Shown piece by piece: positions 52,926-61,671 of a stretch of 64,000 bases of DNA. Source of the stretch: JAVEDQ01 sp963783105 (GTDB lineage: Bacteria > Actinomycetota > Actinomycetes > Frankiales > Frankiaceae); contig CAWAMI010000007.1 of the NCBI GenBank assembly GCA_963783105.1, positions 930,001 through 994,000 of the forward strand, in the 5' to 3' direction. Positions within the stretch are counted from its first letter, which is position 1; each line of letters starts with the position of its first letter. The notes beneath the pieces are model-generated. The model was given only the letters and a program-made list of their open reading frames with translations, was not told the origin of the DNA and made no database searches. The position numbers and the translations under genes were made by a program.

Positions 52926-55764
52926 GCTCCGCCAGCAGCTGCGCGAGGTGGCGGCCCGAGCGGTCGGCGAGCCCGTCCAGCTGGGTCCGACAGGAGAACC
53001 CGTCGGCCAGCACCTCGGTCTCGGGTGACGCGTCACGCACCGCCGGCAGCAGGCTGTGCTCCGCGATCGCGACCGAGACGTCGTAGTGCCCGACCTCGAC
53101 CCCGAAGTTGCCGGCGAGCCCGCAGCAGCCCCCGACCAGCGAGACGTCGGCGCCGGCGTCGGTGAGCATGCCCCGGTCGGCCTCGAAGCCCATCACCGCG
53201 TGCTGGTGGCAGTGCGGCTGCGCCACCACGGACGTGCCCGAAAGCGACGGCGGCTTCCAGCCCCGCTCGGTCAGCAGCTCGGCCAGCGTGCGCATCGACG
53301 TCGCGACCCGCCCGGCCCGCTCGTCGCCCGGCAGCATCTCCAACGCGTCCGACCGGAACACGGCGGTGCACGACGGCTCGAGCCCGACGATCGGGACGTC
53401 GAGGGCGGCGGCGTCGTGCAGCGCCGCCACGGAGCTGCGGATCTTGCGCCGCGCCGCGTCGAGCTGCCCGGTGCTGATCCAGGTGAGGCCGCAGCAGACC
53501 CGCTTGCGCGGGATCTGGACGACGAAGCCGGCGTCCTCGAGCACCGCGACGGCGGCTTTCCCGACATCGGGGGAGAAGAAGTCGGTGAAGGTGTCCACCC
53601 ACAGCATCACCGGGTCGCCGCTCCCCGCCAGCTCGGCGGGCGGCTCGTGTTCGGCGAACCAGGCGCGGAACGTCTGCGGCGCGAAGGCCGGGATCTCCCG
53701 TCGCGGGTCGACGCCGCCCAGCTTCTTCGCGAACCCCGGCGCCTTCGACGCGGCGAGGTTCGCCAGCCGCGGCGCGAGGGCGGCGGCCCGGGCGAGCCGG
53801 GGCAGCCAGCCGAGCGTGTAGTGCGAGGCCGGGCGGAGCCGTCGGCGGTAGGTCTGGTAGTTCACCTCGGCCTTGTAGGTCGCCATGTCGACCCCGGCCG
53901 GGCAGTCGGACGCGCACGCCTTGCACGACAGGCACAGGTCGAGCGCCTCGTGCACCTCGCGGGAGGCGAACCCGTCGCGCACCAGCGAGCCGTTCGCCAT
54001 CTCCTGCAGCACGCGCGAACGTCCGCGGGTGGAGTCCTTCTCGTCGCGGGTGGCGAGGTAGGAGGGGCACATGAAGTTGCCGCTCGCCGTGGTGTCGGCG
54101 CGGCACTTGCCGACCCCGACGCAGCGGTGCACGGCGGCGCTGAAGTCGCCACCGTCGTGCGGGTAGGCGAAGGCGAGGTTGCGCCGGATCGGCGACGCCT
54201 GCGGCAGGCGCAGGTGGGCGTCGACGGGGTCCGGGTCCACCAGGACGCCGGGGTTGAGCACGTTCTCCGGGTCGAACGCGGACTTGAACGCGCGGAAGGC
54301 GCCGATCGCGGCGGGGGAGTACATGTACTTCAGCAGCTCGCTGCGGGCGCGTCCGTCGCCGTGCTCGCCGGACAGCGAGCCGCCGTGCGCCGCGACGAGC
54401 TGCGCGGCGTCGGTGAGGAAGGTGCGGAACCGGCGCGGGCTCTCGGCGAGCGGGAAGTCGATGCGGACGTGGATGCAGCCGTCGCCGAAGTGACCGTAGG
54501 CGAGCCCGTCCATCCGGTGCTCGGCCATCAGCGCGTCGAATTCGCGCAGGTAGGGGCCGAGCCGCTCCGGCGGGACGGCCGTGTCCTCCCAGCCCGGCCA
54601 CGCGGGTTGGTTGTCGGGGGTGCGGCCGGCGAGCCCGGCACCGTCCTCGCGGATCCGCCACAGGGACCGGGCCTGCGGGCCCGCCTCGACGGCGATCGCG
54701 TCGACGGTGCCCTCCGCGGCGTCGCGGACGAGCCGGTCGGCCGCCGCCTTCGCCTCCTGTGGCGTCGACCCGCCCATCTCGACCATCAGCCAGCCGCCGC
54801 CGCGGGGCAGGTCGGGCACCGCGGCGGGCCCCTTCCTCCGGCGCACGACATCGACGAGCCGGGCGTCCAGCCCCTCGAGCGCCAGCGGGTGGTGCGCCAG
54901 TAGCCGCGGCACCGCCTCCGCCGCCGTCGCCATGTCGGGGTAGCCGAGCACGGCCAGCGCGGTCGCGGGCGCCGCCTCCACGAGCCGGACGGTCGCGCCG
55001 AGCACGATCGCCGCGGTGCCCTCGCTGCCGACCAGGGCGCGGGCGACGTTGCCGCCGTTCTCCGGCAGCAGGTGCTCGAGGGCGTAGCCGGACACCTGCC
55101 GCCCGAAGCGCCCCAGCTCGGTGCGGATGGTCGCGAGGTTGGCCCGCACGAGGGAGTCGACAGCCGGGAGGTCGAGCGCGGCGAGCCGCTTCGAGGGGTC
55201 CGCGCCGACCGTCATCCGGCGGCCGTCCCCGGTGACGATGTCGAGGTCGACGACGTTGGCGTCCGTGCGGCCGTAGGCGAGGGTGTGCGCGCCGCAGGAG
55301 TTGTTGCCGATCATCCCGCCGATCGTGCAGCGGGCGTGGGTGGACGGGTCCGGGCCGAAGCGCAGGCCGTGCGGGGCCCCGGCGGCGGTGACGTCGTCGG
55401 CGATGACCCCCGGCTGGACCCGGGCGGTGCGCCGCTCGGGGTCGACCTCGTCGACGCGGTCGAGGAAGCGGGTGGTGTCGAGGACGACGCCGGGGCCGAC
55501 GGCGTTGCCGGCGCAGGACGTCCCGCCGCCGCGCATCGTCAGCGGGACGCCGGACTCGCGGCAGATCTCCAGCGTGCCGACCACGTCGTCCGCGCTGCGC
55601 GGGAAGACGACCGCCTGGGGCACGACGCGGTAGTTGGACGCGTCCGTCGAGTACTCCGCGCGGCGACGGCTGTCGTCGTCGACCCGCGCGGTGGTTCGCC
55701 GCCGGATCTGCTCGGCCACCGCTGACGCCGCGCCGGCTGTCCGCTTCTCCGGGGCGAGGGTCAC
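52909..55764 (-). CDS. FAD-linked oxidase / Fe-S / cysteine-rich fusion dehydrogenase (GlcD-GlcF type)
   Basis: The 951-residue protein fuses a PCMH-type FAD domain (about 50-230, with PLTMRGGGTSCAGNAVG and GGMIGNNSCGAHTLAYG), a flavin cap domain, a ferredoxin-like region (CLSCKACASDCPAGVDM) and two CCG-type cysteine-rich modules (VCCGLTWISTGQ and GGCCGLAGNFG). This is the layout of D-2-hydroxyacid (glycolate, lactate or 2-hydroxyglutarate) dehydrogenases that pass electrons to the quinone pool. The start is GTG at 55764. Substrate not resolvable. Confidence 0.88.
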   Translation of the reverse strand: MTLAPEKRTAGAASAVAEQIRRRTTARVDDDSRRRAEYSTDASNYRVVPQAVVFPRSADDVVGTLEICRESGVPLTMRGGGTSCAGNAVGPGVVLDTTRFLDRVDEVDPERRTARVQPGVIADDVTAAGAPHGLRFGPDPSTHARCTIGGMIGNNSCGAHTLAYGRTDANVVDLDIVTGDGRRMTVGADPSKRLAALDLPAVDSLVRANLATIRTELGRFGRQVSGYALEHLLPENGGNVARALVGSEGTAAIVLGATVRLVEAAPATALAVLGYPDMATAAEAVPRLLAHHPLALEGLDARLVDVVRRRKGPAAVPDLPRGGGWLMVEMGGSTPQEAKAAADRLVRDAAEGTVDAIAVEAGPQARSLWRIREDGAGLAGRTPDNQPAWPGWEDTAVPPERLGPYLREFDALMAEHRMDGLAYGHFGDGCIHVRIDFPLAESPRRFRTFLTDAAQLVAAHGGSLSGEHGDGRARSELLKYMYSPAAIGAFRAFKSAFDPENVLNPGVLVDPDPVDAHLRLPQASPIRRNLAFAYPHDGGDFSAAVHRCVGVGKCRADTTASGNFMCPSYLATRDEKDSTRGRSRVLQEMANGSLVRDGFASREVHEALDLCLSCKACASDCPAGVDMATYKAEVNYQTYRRRLRPASHYTLGWLPRLARAAALAPRLANLAASKAPGFAKKLGGVDPRREIPAFAPQTFRAWFAEHEPPAELAGSGDPVMLWVDTFTDFFSPDVGKAAVAVLEDAGFVVQIPRKRVCCGLTWISTGQLDAARRKIRSSVAALHDAAALDVPIVGLEPSCTAVFRSDALEMLPGDERAGRVATSMRTLAELLTERGWKPPSLSGTSVVAQPHCHQHAVMGFEADRGMLTDAGADVSLVGGCCGLAGNFGVEVGHYDVSVAIAEHSLLPAVRDASPETEVLADGFSCRTQLDGLADRSGRHLAQLLAERLPRR

Positions 55765-55829
55765 TGTTCGACGGTACGGCTCGTCTCGGCGTCCACGGGG
55801 GCACGGCGGAGTGGGTCACACTGCTCGAC

Positions 55830-56558
55830 ATGCCGGACTACCTGGACGACCTCCGTCGCGACGGCGACGCGTTCCTGCACGCGGTGGGCGCCAACCTCAC
55901 CGTGTCGGTGCCGAGCTGTCCGGGATGGACGATGCTCGACCTCGTGCGGCACCTCGGCGGCGTCTACGGCTATGCCGTACGCCAGGTGCGCAGCGCCGAA
56001 CGGGTACCCGACGCCCCGCTCGAGGTTCCGGACGACGAGGTGCTGGCCGCGCTCGCCGACCTGCACGCCGAGCTGCTGCTCGTGTTCGCCGAGACCGACC
56101 CGGACGCGCCGTCGTGGAACTGGGACCGCGACCGCCCGAACGTCGCCGCGTTCTGGCCCCGCCGGATGGCGTTGGAGACGGTGGTGCACCGCTGGGACGT
56201 GCAGAACGCTCTGGGACTCCACGATGACGGCGCGCCGGCTCCGATCGACGCCGACCTGGCCTGCGACGGCGTCGACGAGGTGCTCGAGCAGTTCCTGCCG
56301 CGACGCCGCGGCCGCGCCAAGGAGGACCTCACCGGCACCGTCCACCTGCACGCCACCGACGCGTCGCCGTCCGTGCCCGCGGAGTGGACGGTCGAGCTCG
56401 GGCCGCGCGGGGCCGTCGCGGTGCGTCGGGTGCACGAGAAGGGCGACGCGGCGATGCGGGGGCCGGCCGGCGAGCTGCTGCTGGCGTGCTGGGGTCGGCC
56501 GGCGACGCTCGACCGGTTCGGCGACGAGCGGCTGATCGCGGCCATCCGGGCGCAGTAG
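55830..56558 (+). CDS. TIGR03083-type DinB-fold (maleylpyruvate isomerase family) protein
   Basis: The 242-residue protein has VPSCPGWTMLDLVRHLGGVYGY-like sequence (the metal His is in LVRHLGG) and RRMALETVVHRWDVQNALG, the two conserved blocks of the family. A C-terminal beta domain follows, as in SCP2-like mycothiol-dependent isomerases. It is divergent from the dehydrogenase gene across 65 bp, so the two may share control. Substrate unknown. Confidence 0.83.
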   Translation: MPDYLDDLRRDGDAFLHAVGANLTVSVPSCPGWTMLDLVRHLGGVYGYAVRQVRSAERVPDAPLEVPDDEVLAALADLHAELLLVFAETDPDAPSWNWDRDRPNVAAFWPRRMALETVVHRWDVQNALGLHDDGAPAPIDADLACDGVDEVLEQFLPRRRGRAKEDLTGTVHLHATDASPSVPAEWTVELGPRGAVAVRRVHEKGDAAMRGPAGELLLACWGRPATLDRFGDERLIAAIRAQ

Positions 56559-56572
56559 CACGGGTTCGCGGC

Positions 56573-57166
56573 TCAGGGCGGCGGCACGATCCGGTCCACC
56601 GCGGTGTCGACGAGCCGTCGCCAGCGGTCGCCGCCGGGGTCGTTGCTGATCTGCTGCGAGGCGAGCCCGGTCAGCAGCGCGGTGTACAGGTCGAGCGTCG
56701 TCGCGCCCCCGGCGCCCGCGTCGGCGAGCAGCTCACCGATGAGGGTCAGCGATTCCACGGCCAGCGCGTACGACTGCTCGGACGGCTCGAAGCCAGGCAG
56801 GGTGCGGAGGAACAGCAGCTGGAAGCGGGCCGGGTCCTCGGTGCAGAAGTCGACGAAGACGTGGGCCGCGCGGTGCAGGACCTCGTGCGGTGTGCCGTCC
56901 CGCGGCGCCGCGTCGGCTCGTTCCAGCAGTCGGCGGAGGCCGTCGGCGAACATCGCGTCGTACAGGTCGTTCTTGCTCGCGAAGTAGACGTACAGCGAGG
57001 GCGTGCGCATGCCGACCGCGTCGGCGACGTCCTTGAGCGGCCACCCGGTCAGCCCTCTCTCGTGCGCCAGCCGCCAGGCGGCGTCGAGGATCTCCCGGAC
57101 CGTCGCGGCCCGGCGCTCGGCCCGTCGATCCCGTCGCCCCGGCGCCGAAGCGAGTTCCTCCGTCAT
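56573..57166 (-). CDS. TetR-family transcriptional regulator
   Basis: The 197-residue protein has an N-terminal TetR HTH (TVREILDAAWRLAHERGL, PLKDVADAVGMRTPSLYVYF) and a C-terminal ligand-binding domain resembling the TetR_C_33 group. Its ATG is at 57166 and a palindromic site lies just outside it at 57168-57182. It is divergent from the DinB-fold gene at 57255, its probable target. Confidence 0.9.
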   Translation of the reverse strand: MTEELASAPGRRDRRAERRAATVREILDAAWRLAHERGLTGWPLKDVADAVGMRTPSLYVYFASKNDLYDAMFADGLRRLLERADAAPRDGTPHEVLHRAAHVFVDFCTEDPARFQLLFLRTLPGFEPSEQSYALAVESLTLIGELLADAGAGGATTLDLYTALLTGLASQQISNDPGGDRWRRLVDTAVDRIVPPP

Positions 57167-57167
57167 G

Positions 57168-57182
57168 CCTAACGATCTTAGG
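57168..57182. promoter_or_regulatory. Candidate TetR operator
   Basis: CCTAACGATCTTAGG has inverted CCTAA/TTAGG arms around 5 bp. It lies one base before the tetR start codon and 8 bp before a TTGACG hexamer (57191-57196) that, with TCTACA at 57213-57218, could drive the divergent gene. This position suits a repressor of both genes. Confidence 0.5.
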
Positions 57183-57254
57183 AGAACCTCTTGACGTTCG
57201 GCAAGTGGCAGGTCTACACCTGGCGCCAGCACGCGGCCCACCGGAGGAGGAGCC

Positions 57255-57995
57255 ATGCCGAGCCGCACGACGAGCACCCACACCGAGTTGACGCACGACG
57301 ACTGGATGGCGCACGCCGAGGTCGAGTACAGCCGTCTCATCGCGCTGCTGCGCACGTTCTCGAACGACGACTGGCACCGGCCGACCGACTGCACGGCCTG
57401 GGACGTGCGGCAGGTGGTCGCCCACCTCGTCGGGGCGGCCGAGAGCAATGCCCGCGTGCCCGAGTTCCTGCGGCAGGCGCGGCTGGGACGGAAGGTCCGC
57501 GACGGCCGGCCGCTGGTCGACGGGATCAACGACGTCCAGGTCCGCGAACGGGCCGACCGGACTCCCGTGCGTCTCATCGACGACCTCGCCGACGCGGGTC
57601 GGCGGGGTGTCCGGGCCCGTCGTCGCCTCCCGTCACCGATGCGCGCCCTTGTGCTGCCGTTCGGACCTCCGCTCGGGACCAAGCCGCTCGGCTACCTCAT
57701 GGACCGCATCTACACGCGCGACGCGTGGCTGCACCGGATCGACATCTGCCGGGCGGTCGGCCGCGAACCGGAGCTCACCGCCGAGCACGACGGCCGGATC
57801 GTCGCGGACGTCGTCGAGGAGTGGGCCCTGGTCCACGGCAGGCCCTACGCGCTCACGCTGCGGGGACCGGCCGGCGGCAGCTGGGCGTCGGGGCAGTCGG
57901 GAGAGGCACACGACATGGACGCGATCGAGTTCTGCCGGATCGTGTCCGGCCGCGCGCCCGGTGAGGGGCTTCTGGCCACGCCCGTCCCGTTTTGA
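57255..57995 (+). CDS. DinB-fold maleylpyruvate isomerase family protein
   Basis: The 246-residue protein has TDCTAWDVRQVVAHLVGAAE (metal His in VAHLVG) and TRDAWLHRIDICRAVGRE, both marks of the DinB/mycothiol transferase-like family. The ATG at 57255 follows GGAGGAGG. It stands opposite the TetR gene with the palindrome between them, so expression is probably induced by a TetR ligand. Substrate unknown. Confidence 0.82.
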   Translation: MPSRTTSTHTELTHDDWMAHAEVEYSRLIALLRTFSNDDWHRPTDCTAWDVRQVVAHLVGAAESNARVPEFLRQARLGRKVRDGRPLVDGINDVQVRERADRTPVRLIDDLADAGRRGVRARRRLPSPMRALVLPFGPPLGTKPLGYLMDRIYTRDAWLHRIDICRAVGREPELTAEHDGRIVADVVEEWALVHGRPYALTLRGPAGGSWASGQSGEAHDMDAIEFCRIVSGRAPGEGLLATPVPF

Positions 57996-58033
57996 GGGGA
58001 ACCTCCGACGGGACGATGGACGGGGTGGTCGGG

Positions 58034-59584
58034 TCAGCGACGCATGGCGGGGAAGAGGTCGCCGAACATCTCGTGCGTCATGGCGAGGGCCTGCTCCCCG
58101 GTGATGACGTCGTCGGGCGTCAGATCGGCCACGGTGACCCCCATTTGCTTGCCCAGCGCCATCACCCCGCCGAAGAGCGCTTTGCCCAGCCCGTTGAGGG
58201 GTGCCGACAGCGGCATCAGCGGCTCGGGCATGGGCTCGACCGGCCGGGCGACGACGTCCGGCCACTCGGCCTGCTCGCGTGGCTCGTCCAGGGTGAAGAT
58301 CGAGCTGAAGCTACGGGCGCTGGCGTCGCGTCGGGTGAGCGGGTCGCCGAGGTCCCACCGCTCACGCATCGTGGCGATCAGCGAGGTGGCCCGGTACTCC
58401 TCGTTCAGAACGGTGCGTTCGGGGATCCACGCCGAGATCGCCAGGGTCGGGATCCGGACCCCGGAGCGATCGAAGGTGAACCCGAACTGGCCGGCAGGTT
58501 CGGCGGGGTCCGGCGGGACCGCCGGCGGCGGGATGACGTGGTCGTAGGTGCCGCCGTGCTCGTCGAAGGTGACCAGCAGGGTGGTGTTGAGGTAGTTCGA
58601 TCCGGTGGATGAGGACGAGGATCGGATGGCGCTGTAGAGGCGGGCCAGCAGGTCCTCCCCGCCGATCATCGAGGACGGCGGGTCAAAGGTCAGACCGGGC
58701 GTGAGCATCCCGTAGGCGGGATGCATGTCGTTGTGGGCGTGGCCGATGATCTGGGGCTCGATGAAGGCGTAGGTGGGCAGTTCGCCCTTCTCGGCGTCCT
58801 CGAAGAACTGGTCGGTGGAGAAGAAGTGGGTGGCGAACCTGTCCCGCAGGCGCGGGGCGTGGATCAGTCCGGTGAGCGAGTAGTGCGACGGCGGGTCGCA
58901 ATAGACCTTCCAGGTCAGCCCGTGCGCCTCGAGTCGGTCGAACAGGGTCTCGGCGTCGTTGTGGGCGATGAATGATTCCGGGGGGCTCATGTTCACCACG
59001 TAGCCCGAGGACGTGCCGGCGTGGAAGAACGACCGGTTGGGGAAGGTGCACGAGGGCACGTCGCAGAACCACCGGTCGAAGGTCGCGAAGCCCCGCGCCA
59101 GCCCGGAGACGACCGGCATCTGTTCGGGCGTGTAGCCCGTCATGTACTGGGCGTACTCCTCATAGGTCGGCTGACGTCCGAACTCGGCCGTGTATGTGCT
59201 GATGTAGTCGGTCAGGAATCCGTCCATGGTGGGTTGCTGGGTCGGGTAGTCCGGGGTGTTGAACGACTGCTCGGGCTGGAGCACCCCGACGTTGCCCCGG
59301 TCGAGGATGCCGAACAGCTGGGTGTTGATGTGGGGCAGTTCCTCGCCGGGGTCCGGCCACGGTGCGTTCATGGTCGGCGAGATCCCGTACGGCACGAACT
59401 GCTTGTCCGCGCCGTGCTCGGCCCACGCGGGGATCGGGTTGCTCAGTTCCTTGCCGAGCACCCCCTCGAAAGACGCCACCTCCCCGGGCTCGTACAAGCG
59501 GCCGAGCAGGTTGTCGAACGAGCGGTTCTCGAACATGACGACCACCACGTGGTCGAGGGCGTTGGATCTGTGAGGGGCGGGCAT
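58034..59584 (-). CDS. Phospholipase C/acid phosphatase-like phosphoesterase
   Basis: The 516-residue protein has the phosphoesterase (PF04185-type) signatures VVVVMFENRSFDNLLG at residue 13, and VTFDEHGGTYDHVIPPP, with metal ligands Asp/Glu/His. These enzymes cleave phospholipids or phosphate esters and are usually exported by Tat; this one has no signal peptide. An extra C-terminal domain of about 100 residues follows the catalytic core. Its ATG overlaps the stop of a small upstream ORF (TGATG). Confidence 0.85.
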   Translation of the reverse strand: MPAPHRSNALDHVVVVMFENRSFDNLLGRLYEPGEVASFEGVLGKELSNPIPAWAEHGADKQFVPYGISPTMNAPWPDPGEELPHINTQLFGILDRGNVGVLQPEQSFNTPDYPTQQPTMDGFLTDYISTYTAEFGRQPTYEEYAQYMTGYTPEQMPVVSGLARGFATFDRWFCDVPSCTFPNRSFFHAGTSSGYVVNMSPPESFIAHNDAETLFDRLEAHGLTWKVYCDPPSHYSLTGLIHAPRLRDRFATHFFSTDQFFEDAEKGELPTYAFIEPQIIGHAHNDMHPAYGMLTPGLTFDPPSSMIGGEDLLARLYSAIRSSSSSTGSNYLNTTLLVTFDEHGGTYDHVIPPPAVPPDPAEPAGQFGFTFDRSGVRIPTLAISAWIPERTVLNEEYRATSLIATMRERWDLGDPLTRRDASARSFSSIFTLDEPREQAEWPDVVARPVEPMPEPLMPLSAPLNGLGKALFGGVMALGKQMGVTVADLTPDDVITGEQALAMTHEMFGDLFPAMRR

Positions 59585-59763
59585 CAGCGGCCCTCCGTCC
59601 GAGTCGGGGCAATGACGTCGCCCCCGTCACGCTGCCGCACGGGCGTCGGCAACGGATCCTCCGCACCGGATGAACCGAACAACTCGCGGATCCCGGGCTG
59701 CTCGACCCGCCGCCGTATCTCCTCCGGCCTCGCGGCGCCGGCCGGGCTGCGGCTGGTCGTCAA
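59584..59763 (-). CDS. Small ORF (59 aa, TTG start) coupled to the phosphoesterase
   Basis: An in-frame TTG at 59763 opens 59 codons whose stop overlaps the phosphoesterase ATG as TGATG. The product is hydrophilic, with AARPEEIRRRVEQPGIRELF as its longest helical segment. Third codon positions are about 80% G/C. The same frame runs back to the stop of the WS/DGAT gene, so read-through past that single stop would give a fusion. No family recognised. Coding is inferred from codon use and the overlap. Confidence 0.45.
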   Translation of the reverse strand: MTTSRSPAGAARPEEIRRRVEQPGIRELFGSSGAEDPLPTPVRQRDGGDVIAPTRTEGR

Positions 59764-59805
59764 CGGACGCCTGGCGCGGGGGCGAGGGCTACCCGGACGG
59801 GACGG

Positions 59806-61086
59806 TCACCCGCGGACGGGGTCCGTCAGGGATCGCGCCTCCGCCGCGATGTCGTCGGCGAGCGATCCGAGGCCTTCGACGATCGTGGGGTCCGCGCAGA
59901 GCCCGACGTGCAGACCGTCGGCGAGCGAGACCGCGGCGACCCGGAGCGCATGTCGCTCGCCGATCTCCGCGAGCGAGTGCATCGACGCGACCGGGTTCCC
60001 GAGCACCGACACCGTTCGCCGAGGGCCGGGCACGTTCGACACCGACAGCGCGAAGCAGCGCGGGGAGTCCTCGACCCGCTCGCAGACCGTGGCGAGCCGG
60101 GGGGAGACCCGCGAGAGGTCGCGGAGCAGCGCGTCCATCCTGTCCGCGTCGTGCTCCGACTTCCGCAGCGCCGTCTCGGCGGAGATGGCCTCGAGGCGCG
60201 CGACCGGGTCGGTTTCGTGGACCGGCAGGTCGACGCCGAAGTAGGAATCGCGGTTCCCGGCGCCGTCGCCCGGATCGTGCAGGCTGACCGGTACGCGTGC
60301 CCGCACATCCCCGAGCGGGCCGTCGTGACGCTCGATCCAGCGTCGCAGTCCGCCGGCGACGACCGAGAGCAGGGCGTCGTTCACGGTGGCGCCGCCGTGC
60401 GCCCGAGCGGCCTCGTGCAGCGCGGGAAGCCGCAGGCTGGCGAACGCGACGTCACGCCGGGCGGTGAGCGGTCCGTCGAACGGCGACGGGCCGGGGCTGT
60501 GCGCGAACTCGCGCTCGGCGAACCCGAACACGTCGTGGCGCAGATGCCGCTGCTGCGGCAGTGCGGCGGCGACGGCGGCCCGGGACGTCGCGGAGCGGTG
60601 CGTCGGGTCGGGCGCTGCGGTGTCCCAGAGGACGGCATCGAGCAGGTGGACGAAGGTGTAGCCGTCGGCGATCGCGTGGTGAAGTCGCCACACGACGGCC
60701 ACGCCGCCATCGGCCAGCGGGCCCACCACGTCGATCCGCCACAGCGGCCGGCTCCGGTCGAGCCGCTGGCTGAACAGCCCGGCCACGACGCCGCGGAGCT
60801 CGTCGCGGTCGAGGGCGGACGCATACCGACGCTCGACGACGTGTGCGCTCAGGTCGGGGTCGACGGTCTCCCACAGCGGCCGCTCGTCGGTGCCGCCGAG
60901 TCGGCGGCGGAGCAGCGGCGCGCTCGCAATCCTCGCGGCGACCAGTTCGCGGATTGCGGTCCCGTCCGGGACGGGACCCGGGCCGGGCAGCCGCACGACC
61001 TTGCACGTGTGCCCACGAACCGGGCCCCGTTCGAGAGCGAGGATGGCTCGGTCTTCGCGCGTCAGCGGCACGGCGGTGGGGTCCAC
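59806..61086 (-). CDS. WS/DGAT-type wax ester synthase / diacylglycerol acyltransferase
   Basis: The 426-residue protein has the HHxxxDG active-site motif in WRLHHAIADGYTFVHLLD, and the C-terminal region with ALSVSNVPGPRRTVSVLG. Such enzymes make triacylglycerols or wax esters from acyl-CoA in many actinobacteria. The start is taken as GTG at 61086; a GTG at 61071 is an alternative. At 426 residues it is slightly shorter than the usual 450-470, mainly at the N-terminus. It is divergent from the cupin gene. Confidence 0.88.
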   Translation of the reverse strand: MDPTAVPLTREDRAILALERGPVRGHTCKVVRLPGPGPVPDGTAIRELVAARIASAPLLRRRLGGTDERPLWETVDPDLSAHVVERRYASALDRDELRGVVAGLFSQRLDRSRPLWRIDVVGPLADGGVAVVWRLHHAIADGYTFVHLLDAVLWDTAAPDPTHRSATSRAAVAAALPQQRHLRHDVFGFAEREFAHSPGPSPFDGPLTARRDVAFASLRLPALHEAARAHGGATVNDALLSVVAGGLRRWIERHDGPLGDVRARVPVSLHDPGDGAGNRDSYFGVDLPVHETDPVARLEAISAETALRKSEHDADRMDALLRDLSRVSPRLATVCERVEDSPRCFALSVSNVPGPRRTVSVLGNPVASMHSLAEIGERHALRVAAVSLADGLHVGLCADPTIVEGLGSLADDIAAEARSLTDPVRG

Positions 61087-61188
61087 GCCGCGAGTGTGGG
61101 CGCAGGGCGCCGCGGCGTCAGCCCGTTGCGCGTCACCGGCTTGGATCGGCGCTTCCGTCGACAGCGGGGCCGATGCGAGGCTGAGCAC

Positions 61189-61566
61189 ATGTCCGAACCC
61201 GTCCGCCGAGTCCGTCCCGACGAGCTGACCGAGGCGGATCCGACGCCGGGGATGCGCCGGGAGCGGGCGTTCGAGGCGCCGGGGCTGTGGGCCGGCCTCG
61301 TGCACACCGAGCCCGGAGCCACCTCCGGCTGGCATCACCACGGCGAACACGAGACGAGCCTCTACGTCGTCCGGGGAACGATGCGGCTCGAGTTCGGACC
61401 CGGCGGCGAGAGCGTCGATGCCGGCGAGGGCAGTTTCCTGCACGTGCCGGCCCACACGGTGCACCGCGAGTCGAACCCGGCGGATGAGACCTCCACCGCC
61501 GTCATCGCCCGCGCCGGGCGGGGCGTGCCGACCGTGAATGTGGAGGGCCCGGACGCGCCCGAGTGA
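61189..61566 (+). CDS. Small cupin-domain protein
   Basis: The 125-residue protein is a single cupin with metal-ligand motifs TSGWHHHGEHETSLYVVRG and GSFLHVPAHTVHRESNP. The ligand histidines are intact, so metal binding is expected. Function unknown; related small cupins act as isomerases or sensors. The ATG at 61189 has no strong ribosome site. It lies 102 bp from the WS/DGAT start in divergent orientation. Confidence 0.82.
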   Translation: MSEPVRRVRPDELTEADPTPGMRRERAFEAPGLWAGLVHTEPGATSGWHHHGEHETSLYVVRGTMRLEFGPGGESVDAGEGSFLHVPAHTVHRESNPADETSTAVIARAGRGVPTVNVEGPDAPE

Positions 61567-61671
61567 GGGTTGGCTGATCAAACTTTGACGAAGCTCCGGG
61601 GGTCCACCGCTGCGAACGCGGGCGAATCGCCCGGATTCGGACGCGGAGCTCGGAACTTTGTCCGATCCTGG

